Part shown: positions 35,421 through 47,100 of the stretch, in pieces
How the letters are laid out: the number at the start of each line of letters is the position of its first letter
Position numbering within the stretch: position 1 is the stretch's first letter
Assembly (NCBI GenBank): GCA_963555705.1
Contig: OY743172.1
Location: 28,953,446 to 29,017,445 of the forward strand
Direction of reading: 5' to 3'
DNA from: Ligustrum vulgare
Lineage: Eukaryota > Streptophyta > Magnoliopsida > Lamiales > Oleaceae
DNA length: 64,000 nucleotides
The notes under the pieces: model-generated
What the model was told of the DNA's origin: nothing
Database searches by the model: none
The model's input: only the letters and a program-made list of their open reading frames with translations
Position numbers and translations under genes: made by a program

Positions 35421-36608
35421 GAGTTTGAAGTTGCTTTCGAGCGCATTTGGAGTGTTGCTGAAAGTTGTTAAGAGATTGAAGAAATTTGTTTCAGAGACTA
35501 AGTCGCTAAGGTGGAAATTTGTTAGTTTTGATTCCTTGGAGTATTTGCAATTTGTTAAGAATCCAACATCAGAAGTTTATGAAAGTGTAATTTCTTTTTT
35601 GACCTATAAGCAAAGCACCTCTTTGATAACTATTATATTATATTAGTTGGAAAAAATAATTTTTAAATAATAATTTTTAAAAAAATGTGTGATTAAAAAG
35701 TAAAAAAAAAATTGAGTTAACATGTTACTTTAAGGAAATGTTTGGATTTATATAGAAAATATTTTGTGAATGTATAATTAAAAATGAGTACCGTAAAAAA
35801 AATGATTTCTTAAAATGGCTGTCAAACAAGAGCAAAGGGAATAATTCTAGTCATTCCAAAATATTCACTCATTTGAATATTTTATTCCTCGTTCGAGTGA
35901 TTTATAATTTTCATCTTGTTCAATTAATTGTATATTGAAGTCTCCTTCAAATATGGAGACAGTAGTCAATGATGTTCCAGGAAATAAGTAAAATTTACTA
36001 AAGCTCGTTAAATTTTGGTGTTTATTTTTCCACATTAACTTTAGTGTTCGCCATCATATTCCAATAGTATTATTTTGTAGAATTTGTTTAGTGTTCTATT
36101 CATTTATGAATAATTCTAGAGAAACATTTTTAAATTACATTGTAACATAGCAAACATACATTAAATGATGTAAATAACTATTCTACTACTTACTTTTTCA
36201 CTGCCTAATATATGTGTGTCATGTTACAATATCACTTAAAAATATCAATTAAAAATGTCTTCCTAAAATTACTTTCATTTGTAGATCAGATCATTGTAGT
36301 TGTGATGGAATGGAAACCAATTTGATTATGGAAATATACCCAGATAAATTGTACTTCCCTTTTCTAGCTTCCGCAAGCAATTCTGTGTATTGCCTGCCTT
36401 CGTGCGCCAGCATCCTTGCCTGTACTGCCAGCAATGGGTATACAGCATTCAGCTTTGAATCTAACTTCATTTTTATATGAACCTAAATAAACAGTACAAT
36501 GAGCCTTTTAAGCGCTCTCCGCTAATCTCCCTCCTCCTAAACAAAATACTCAAAAATAAAGAAACCATTACGAATGCGCACCAATATAGTTTCCGCCAGA
36601 TGGTGAAT
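35421..36608. other. Spacer, unassigned frame and MITE-like trace
   Basis: A frame at about 35419-35640 (SLKLLSSAFGVLLKVVKRL...) has no recognised motif and is probably chance or a relic. About 35655-35830 resembles the family A MITEs (TGTGTGATTAAAAAGTA). From 36300 the sequence probably includes the 3' flank of the CHR19-like gene. Confidence 0.35.
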
Positions 36609-38115
36609 TCAATGCATCAACAATGACGATAATATTTCTGCCATTGTCTTATCAGGCATCTGACCTTCATCGTCAACTTCTGCTCCAGACTCGAGGACAG
36701 CAGCATCCAATGTCAGCTTTCGTTTAGCAATCTCATAAACATTCTCATCAACAGTATCTTTCGTCACCAGCCTTGGAAATGAAAACAAAACACAAATGTA
36801 ATTTGAATCCTTCTGATAACAAAAAAATAATAATAATAATATGCAGTGTGTGATGCTACCTGTATACTGTAACAGGTTTGGTTTGCCCAATGCGGTGACA
36901 GCGATCTTCAGCCTGTCTGTCAATCTGTGGATTAAAATCCATGTCGTGTATTATGACAGTATCAGCTCCGGTCAAGTTCAATCCTTGTCCTCCAGCCCTT
37001 GTAGAAAGCAAGCATGCAAAAATTGAAGGGTCCTTATTGAAGGTATCAACAATTGTCTGCCTCTCCGTTACCTGCGTACTGACAAGGATATAAAATAAAA
37101 ATGAATTCATTAAATTAATGACGTGGGTTTGAACAATACCATCAAAGTCTTAGTGCCAATCCGTAATGAGAGTAATAAGCATAAAGACTAGCAATTTAAC
37201 CAAGAATTACTTAGTCATGAACTGATAAAATAGCAGACTCACAGAAGCAACTGCTCTTTTGGAATTGCCTTCTTTGGTAAAGTTTTTCTTCATAATTTAC
37301 TTCCCGCCCTCCTTGAACAAGATTCCTCTTCACTCCAACCATCAACAAATCCTTAACTCTCTATCTCTACTGATACGCATATAGAGTTTTATTGTTGACT
37401 TGACTGTTTTTAACTTTTACCAAACCCAACGATTGTAGTTTTTGTGCTATTTAATTGTACCCTAGGTCTCTCTTTGTTTCTGTCAGTATAAACAGACTTC
37501 TCTGTACTGTCTCTTTCGTTCTTGTTATAGACCGAAGATTTTTCTATACCCTGATCTTAGTAGTCAAGGGTTCTACAAAGTAATCCACTTTCTACAATCC
37601 TGCCAGCTAGAGTGTAATCTTCAAATTAGGTCTCACACAATTACTGTAAGAGTCATTATCATCATAGCTGCTTGTCTTTGAGATAAATTATGATTTTGAT
37701 TTGCACTATGGGGATCACTATGGGAAGACATGAAGAGATAACAGTCGAATCCAGTGTATTCCCTCATCCATAAAACAAGAATTAAGGGTATGGAATACGA
37801 GTCAGATTATAACAACAATTTGCAATTTAAGCCCTTGATTGGTAGAAATTAAAGTCAAATTGTTAGTAAATTTTGATAAATTTGATGAAATGTATGGTTG
37901 CAAAGTTGTGAATCTCATAAAATATGTGGTTGAAATTAATTGTTGACTTTGACTTAGATTAAAATTACTACCAAACAAGGGCTAATTTTGTTTTAAATTT
38001 ACAGTAAAACATAATATATATCCCTAAAAATACTTTTAAAGAGACAACTTATTAGACTATAATTTCGAGAGGGAAAAAAAAAAAATCAGTTCATAAGACG
38101 TATCCAAGGGTGCCC

Positions 38116-38146
<31 letters not shown>

Positions 38147-41100
38147 AAAAAAACTGTAGAGAAAACCTTTGCAAATCCATTAAGAAAAAAAAATAAAAAT
38201 CCCATTCAAACAGCCCAACTCAGATTCACACAGGCCCAACCCATTTTCTTGGGATGGCTCAGCCCCTGGACGTATCCACGTACACGGTTAAGGCAAAATT
38301 GATACAAGTCTCAATTTGAGGCACCTCAAAATCTCCTTGGGGCGCGAACATTTTCTATGATTAATGAGGCTTAAACTTGTATTGATTACATGCTTATTTT
38401 TGTATATCTGTGTTTTCTTGACTAAATTTTAGTTCAAGGCAAGGCTAACTCCTCTCCTCCCAACCAAAAAAACACCTTGCTACCTGATTTTGCCTTTTTA
38501 TACACTGGGAAACAGTAGTCAAGTATTTTGAGAAACGTTAGCTTACCTTCCATCAAGACGCCTGTAAGTGACCCCAATTACATCCAAGGTCCACTCCAAT
38601 ATATCAAGCATTGATGTCCACTGGCTAAAAATAAGAACCCGATGTCCAGAAAGCTTTAATTTGGGAAGAAGTTCCCCTAACGCCTAAAACAAAGCATGAG
38701 CACTTCAATCATTATGTGAGCACGATATATTAAACATCACCTTATATGTTACTTCACCTCAAAAACTGGGTAGATCATGCAATTTACTGAAAACATACCC
38801 GACATTTTGCTGAAATCATAACATGTTCATCAGAGAGCATTTCCTTCATACCAGTGTCTCCATAATATAGTAAAAGCTGCAAAGAACAGTCAAATTGTTT
38901 CTCCTTGCTCACCCATCTCAAACAATATTTTTGCTAATTATTTGTGACAGAAGTAAAATGAAGAAAATACATATAATGTGTATAAGTTCCTGGGATCTGA
39001 TTACCAAATAGATGTCAAGTTCTCATCGAGGTGAACCTTGATGTCTATTCTCCAGATATTTGGCCTTATATTTTTAAATCTTCCGGGATCAAATCATTAT
39101 GATTCATTTCCTGTATTAATTTGTATTGGGGTCACATTTTGTTCTTGGATTCATGTGCTAATTACACATGACAGAAGTAAAACGAAGAAAATAGTTATGA
39201 TGTTGTCAATTAAGTTCTTGGAATAGACATCAAGTTGTGGAGGTGAACCTTGATGTCTATTTTTTCAATATTTGGCCTTTTATATTTAATCAATTCTGGA
39301 ATAAAATAATTTTAATTCATTTCCTGTTTTAATTTGTAGCATGATCACATTTTGTTCACAATTTCATGTCCAAAGCTTCATGGAATTCCTATATCTGACA
39401 TGCACCATAAAAGTTCTGTTTTCTTAGTTTAACTGTCTTATTTGGACTTATGGTTTAAAAAAAGTTCCGCCTCAGAGTCTTGAGGCCCGCTTCAGGTTGA
39501 GGCATTGAAAAAAGTCTCAGTGCCCGTATTTTTTAAGGCCGAGTGAGGCGTAAGCCTCAAGGTATATGCCTCATTAATTAAGTTGTGTGCGCCTCACAAA
39601 TCCTTGGTACTCCACTTTTTAGAACCCCAAAAATTCACATAATCTGCATGGCTAATTTAATCAAATCTTAAAGATATTAAAACCTAAATTGGTTATGTGA
39701 TTTACTATAAATCAATGTTTAGAAACTGCCGAACCGGTCGGTTGAACTGGAAAAATCGGGACCCAGTCGGAAAACGGGTCCGAATTGACTAGGAAATTGC
39801 TCATTTAAAACCCGGAATGAAAACCAGATTTTTTAGTGGTTAAACCGCAACTTAGTCAGCCCGCAACTTAGTCAGCCCGGTCTGATTTTAAATACTAGTT
39901 TCAATTTTATAAAAGGCTGTTGTCACCCCAATCCCACATCAATTTTTGATCCCAATTGATGTGGGATTGGGGTTAAATTAGGATTCCCACCCCCAAAAAA
40001 AAAAAAAAAAAAATTAACTTCGTTGCTTTTTTCCCTTTTCTTTAAACTATTTTATTTCTTTTTTAAAATTATTTTTACTTGCCATTAAATTATTTTTTAA
40101 ACTTTCATCTTTCAAATATGTTATTTAAATATTGTTTTTATTGCTAAAATATTTTTATATTTTGAATAAATTATGTTATAGTATAATAAATGTGTAAATG
40201 TTGTTTATTTGTAAAATAACTTATTTTAAACCAAAAAAAAATTGAAATTTTTGGAATAATTATTTAACTTATTAATTGAAACGATTCGACCAGGTTCGAC
40301 CTTCTGACCCTTGACCCGTTGTCTTTTCCAGGTCGAACCGATTTTCTAAACAATGCTATAAATAAAAGTAAACTAATCTCATAAAACAAAAGGGAAAAAG
40401 GAAAAATTATATATACTTTGTCTAGATTAAGGGGTGAATGCGGTCCGGTTTGGAAGGTTTGGGACATATTTTCACTAAACCATTTTAAGCGGCTTGGCAT
40501 TTCATCAAATCAAACCATACCATTTCATTTTACAAACCAAACCATTTTTTGCGGTTTAGTTCAGATTTAATCCACAGTTTATTGACATAATATAGCATAT
40601 TTTAGATGTCAAATTAATTCGTATTTTTTAATATATAAAGCTAAAGTATGAGTTAATATAAGCTAAAATATATTCACATTCTTTGATTCATTCTTTACCT
40701 CGCTACCCTTACATTGGTTTGACAATAAAAACATTATGATGAGTGAATAATTTCATTGAAATATGGATGCGTGATTTTCAGACCGTTAATTGTTGATATA
40801 CACTCAACATCATTTGATGTTTTGATGGCCCTAGTCAAGTATTTGAGTTCTTCATTTTTAGCAATTCATTGTAATCACAGTTAATTGTTGTATTATCTTA
40901 TTCAATTTTCTTGCTTAGCACATTTTTTTACCTACAGTGCATGCATGACCCAAATCGCAAGTTAGAAAACTTTTATACAGTCTTTTCTGGGATCATCACA
41001 ACGCAATGAAAACAAAAAAAAAAAAAGTTATAAACTAGAAAAGATATAAACAAGAATTTTATTTAGGCCCTGTTCGGCAACTGTCATAAATAATAATGAT

Positions 41101-44100
41101 TGGTGTTATTTATGTTTTCTAGGTAAGATGTGTGGTTAAAAATTGGAGAGAGAAAAGATGTGTGATTAAAAATTGGTATTGGAAATTGTGTTTATTATAA
41201 TCAAACCCAACCCAACACATTGTTAATAGTTAAATTTGACTTTTTGGGGGGAACAATAAATGACTAAATTCAAATTAATAAAATTAAATTTTAATTAAAA
41301 AATTAAAAGCAGTTTTGTTTGGTTTGGGTTTTTTGCGGTTTTTTAAAATCAAAACCTAAACCAAACCATTTTGAAAATGTTTGATTCGGTTTGAGAAAAA
41401 AAAACCACGAGTTCATGCGGTCTCAAACCAATGGTTTCAAACCGACGAGTTAGGTTCGATTTGTGGTTTCGCTTTTTTTGTGCAGTCTTGCTACTTCTCT
41501 TTATTGATACATTAAGTAATTTGTTGTTTTAAAGACTTTTACATTTTGTTTATGTTGTTGAATGTTTACTTTTATATACGTCTATATTTTTAATAATTTT
41601 TTTTTTATGTTCAATTGTTCATAATAAGGCTTACGCTTCTAAGCGTCTCGAGACTTACGCCTCACCTTACGAAGGAAAAACACCTCAGTATCCGTTTCCG
41701 TTTTTCTAAACCATGTTTGGACTGATTGTCATCCCCAGAAAAGCAGAGGTAAATTTGGGTGCACCAATAACTAGTCATAAATGAGCTGGCTTGAGACCAG
41801 CTTTATGCTGGCTTAGCCTTAACAAAATGCTCAAGCTTGCCTCATACATTGTTCGAGACTATCTTGATCAATTCTGAGCGAGTGGACTGAGAGCTGATCT
41901 TGAATCTTATGAGATCAATAATATTCAAGTTCTGCTTGTTTCACTCTTTGTGCTGAGTTTGAACATTAGGGGAGTCCATTAGGGGTGGGCGTTGGGTGGT
42001 TCAGTTCGGGTATCTCAAGAATCGGAACCGAACAATACTTTTTCGATTCTTGTAAAATGGAACCATTCGATTGAATCGCAAGAACCAAACAATTCGATTT
42101 TGGTTCGATTTCGGCTCTAATTCGGTTCTACAATAATAATTATTTTTCGAGAACCTTATCGAGGAGTATTAGGCCTCGGGAAGTGAGTCAATAACCTGAA
42201 ATAAACTTCTACCGAATATACCAAGATCAAGGATTTCGAAAATCATTTCACCCCAAAGAAAGTATAGAATTCTCCATGAAACAGAAGATACTCATAAACA
42301 AAAATAGGAAACAAATGGCCTAAAAGGTTTTTCGAGCATGGCAATATAGTAAACTTGTGGAATGAATCATAAGTTTTAAATGCAGTATTATTAATTATTT
42401 TATATTTGTATTTAAATTTTTAATTAACTCCATCGTGGTCATTTACAACTTCGCGTATTAATAAGTTAGTCTCATTCGATTTTCATTTACTAAGAATTTC
42501 AGTCCAAGTGTGAAGTTAAAGGTTACAATAAAGTAGAGACGTAACAAATTTCATAAAAAGAAATTAATCATTTTCACTTGACCCAAAAAAATTACAAATT
42601 CTTTTGATTTTTAGTTTTAGGACAACCAATTAAGACTATAAAAAAATAATAAACAAGGATCAAAGACCGGTTCTAACTTCGATTTTCGGTTCTAAAGGCG
42701 GAACCGAACCTAAAACCAATCGGTTCTCAGTTCCAAAACCGATTTCCTATTTTATTTTTTTAAAACCATACGGTTCCGATTTTTTTAGTTCGGTTCGGTT
42801 TCGGTTCAGTCATATCGGTTCCGATTATTTTGCCCACCCCTAGAGTCCATCCTTAGCAGCTCAATAGAGAGTCAGTAATAACTTTTAAGAGACATGATCA
42901 CACAATCTGAGGGAAGAATGAAAATCTGGAGTCTAAGAAATCTAACTCAAACACGAACAAAACTTTATTTAGAGAAAACATCAACAAATTCAAGCAACCA
43001 TTTCTTCGAAGGGAAAAGCAATTAGTTTCTAGCTCATTTTAACAAGGTCCATCAAAGTCCAAAAGCTATCAGTAATAACTCATGGATAGTCAGGTGCCAT
43101 ATCAATTAACTATAGTCAATTACTAAATAAATAAAATAGGGCTATAATATTTGAAAATTAAATAAATAAAAAAGATACCCGGTGTATAGAGAAGTCATTG
43201 TAACTCTTAAGCTCCTCAATTACTCTTTCCAAGTTACATTCAAATCCAAACACACCTTTTGGATGCAACATGTTAGCAAAACGGACAACATCATCATCTG
43301 TGAAAATGCGCCTCACCAATAATGGATGATTTGCAATCTGAAAATAGACAAAACATAACCATCCTTCCAAGTGCCATGTAATACAAATATTAAGCAACTG
43401 AAGTGAACAAAATGAAAGTTATTTCCCAGCACCTTACGAAATTGAAAAAAATAATTGGAAATCTGACGTCGAGGAAGTACATTGGCGACACTATTGGAGT
43501 TCATTCCTGAAGACTTTGAGATACGAGTTAGAGATGCTGCACGATAATTTTCAATTGCTTCTTTGTAAGCATCTTCTTGTGCTCTTCCCATATGTACATA
43601 CTCAATCTGAAGCAATATCAGTGCCTTGTTCAGATTTTTAAAGCATTACTGACGAAATAAATTAGAAGTACAAAGTAGATTTCAAAAGAACCAGCAAAGA
43701 AGACTATTGTGATACCATCTGCATCTTTGGGACTAATTGCTGCATGACATTCGATTTTAACCTTCTGAGAATGAATGGTCCCAAGATGGATTTCATTTGA
43801 GCTATTAAATCCATGTCTTCAGCATTCAAAAGCTTTCTTAAGTCAACATCTCCTGTTTCGAAGAGATCAGGCATCATAAACTCCAGCATTGACCACAGCT
43901 CCTGAGAATGAACAAACAAAGGAACTTCAGAGAAAACCAAACATGATCAAAATAGTTTTGATGATAGAAAATTAAGTGAGATTAATTAATTTAGGGATTA
44001 AATCAATCTCTTGAGAATTTCGGTCATTAATAATACAAATGTTGAGTTATTACAACAGTAAATTAGTCCGGAAACTGTAAGTCTGTAACCATGGTACATT

Positions 44101-47100
44101 AGGGTAGTAAGGTGTGTTTAACAACTTATCATAGTTCAACAGTCAGATACAATTTGAGGACACAAATGAAGCACAAACGTTGAGATCAGAGTTTAATAGT
44201 GTGGGAAAATGAGAGAAAACATCAATACAATTGCAGATTCTTGAAAGGTAAACCAAAATACAGAACCAAGGATAAACTGAAATCTTTATAGTGCAATATT
44301 TCACTCAGCAAAGACTTGGCAAAAGTAGAGTATACATAGAAATTACAAGCAACCTATAGCATACACCAAAGTAGGGCTACTAGTCAAGCTAATAAGATTT
44401 TTCATAGCAGGAAAGAGATTCCTCAGAAAGTGCTTTGGTACTGCCTCTTAGTTACAATCCATGAATGTTCTTGTTGTCATTCACTACTTCAGGCTCATAA
44501 CGTACTACGGCAGTTAAAACTATCCGCTGCATATTTCATACTATTTTAATGAACAAAATGACAGAATCATGAAACCATAGTAGGTGGTCTTTCTCAAGCT
44601 ACTTTATTCAAGAAAAATTGTCAATGTTCAATGTTCTATCCAGTTTCTATATCACTTTCAACTTTTGGTACCTTTAGTCAAAATAACTACTAATCCACCC
44701 ATGTGATGCAAGGCACTATATCGTTGTCAAAAAGTATTCGACCATATCTTTTGCAAGTTTCATCAAGGATAACATATATGGCTTCTTGTATATAAGAATA
44801 TGCAATCTATGATGTTGGCTTGAACTAAAAAACAGTTAACATCTATCATACATGCAAATCATTCTGCAGAGGTGTCCCAGTAAGCATCAGACGCTGATTT
44901 GCATTTCTTGCAACTGTCATTAGATTTTTCCATCTGTAGCTGTTCTTATCCTTTAAAGCATGAGCCTCGTCCATTATCACACAACTCCACCGCCAACGTT
45001 TCAGAATTTTGCGGTCATCTTTCTGCTGTGCACTGAACAATGACCATCAGACATAAAGGAAAAGATGAAACTGCAAAAATATTAAATTTATCTAACTGAC
45101 AAGGCAAACCTGTGACGTTCAAAAAGTGAGTAGCACACGAGAATGACATTGAACGGAGGTGGCAATCCAGCCTTGGAAAGTGAGCTCAGCTCTTTTGAAT
45201 AAGCTGATCGTGAAGCACCATGATATTGGAGCGTGGTGAAGGATGGAATCCACTTTTTTAGCTCTCTTTCCCAATTCTCCAGAATTGATGCAGGACATAC
45301 AATCAAATGGGGACCAGGATCATCTTCCAAGTGCTTCAACAGGGCCAGATATGTTATGGCCTGAAAATATAATTAAGCTTATTCAAAATTATAAATGTAC
45401 AGTGCGTGTTCTGGCAAGAAAAGACCGGAAAGAAACACATACCTGAACAGTCTTACCAAGACCCATCTCATCTGCCAATATAGCTGAATGGAGTGGCAAA
45501 AAGGTTACAAACGGAAACTTAAAACTATCCATGGAAGCATGTAACAAATGACACATTCAGTTATGCTTACCTCAAAAAAATAGTGATGGTAATTACATCA
45601 CATGATAAAGTATAACTACAACTAGTATAAAAAGACCACATCAGAAGCAATGCAACATAAAAATGCAATTCATAAGCAGCTTCAAAGGAATGCCTTCTAG
45701 TGAAATATGTGCCACCTATATGGTTCGCGTCATAGGAACATACAAACATTTTCTATTTACAACTAATGTGGAACGTACAAAGATGGGATATTACATAGAG
45801 CTGGAACAGGCTAGAAGAATAGAGTAGTCTTACAAGGATTCTAAGTCATAAGAATATTCCATAAGGTTTAGTCAATTCTATATCACTCATTACTTATTAG
45901 ACTTTCTATACTCTTCATATTGCTTATTAGGTTGTTAAGAGCATCTCCAAATTTGCACCAAAATGGTGTAATTTTGTACTATTCGGCAAAATCAACTCCA
46001 ACGAAGAACTCTAAATCTTACACTAAATGAACAATAAACTTTATATTCACTTATAATTTTTAATTCAAAAGTATTTAATTATATATTTTACTGCTACTTA
46101 AATTTTATACGTTGATAATTTAAAATAAGTATGGAAAATATTAAAAATAAAGAAGACATTAATCTTAATGTGAATTGATATGGATATATACAGATATATT
46201 TGCATATATACATGTATATCCTTTATATGGGATATATCCACATATATCCAGGTCTTCAAGCACTTTAACTTTGTTATTTTCATTATTTGTTATTTATACT
46301 AGATTAAATTAATTTATTATGCAAAACAAAAACAAAAACAAAAACAAAATTAATTGATTTAACTCAACAAAATAATAAAATATAAAATGGACATAGGACA
46401 TATGAGGAAGAAAAAGTTTGGTAGGCAAAATGAAAGGGTAAAATTGGAAAAAGAAAAACTTTAAACCCAACGCTATATCTACAGTTTTGCAGTTGGAGGA
46501 GAAATCAAACTCCATTTTGAAGTAAAACTCCAAAATGGAATATGGTTGGAGATGCTCTAAAGGAATGATAATATGTTAAAAAATGAAGGTGGCATGGATT
46601 GAGGATAAAGTGATGGAAGCACAACTTAGGTAGTTAAAGCATGTCTTGTGTAAACCAAAAAACAATCAGAAGGGTCATGCAATCTTGACAGAACGTGTAA
46701 GAGAGAAATAGGGTGACCAAAATTAACATGACCAATTGTAGTCACAAAAGACCTAGTAACTGTAGAGATGCACCGAATGCAATTGGGAAAAAAATAAAAT
46801 CATATAGTTGACCCCAAATTTATTTGATTTAGACTTACTGCAACTTGTGAATGCAAATGGGAAAAAAATAAAATCATATAGTTGACCCCAAATTTATTTG
46901 ATTTAGACTTACTGCAACTTGTTTGTTCGTCATTGTTTGTAATTAATAACAAATAGTGCAATTTGTTTGGAGCTCTTTTTGGTATCAAAATTAACCAATA
47001 TTCTGAGGCATTTTCAAGTTGAAGCTTGAACCCTTTCCGCTTTACGTTATTAACTTTATCCATTAAGGCTTATAAACTTGCACCCACAAGTCTTTGAACT

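Larger units (their letters stand above)
39449..41715 (+). mobile_element. hAT-type element in CHR19 intron 8, with nested insertions
   Basis: The ends are TATGGTTTAAAAAAAG and TTTTTCTAAACCATG (inverted with mismatches). A perfect 8-bp duplication TTTGGACT flanks it (39441-39448, 41716-41723). Terminal parts hold GCCTCA/TGAGGC and GGCTTACGC repeats. The present 2,267 bp include at least one later hAT insertion (39713-40355) and a MITE (about 41066-41220). Confidence 0.82.
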
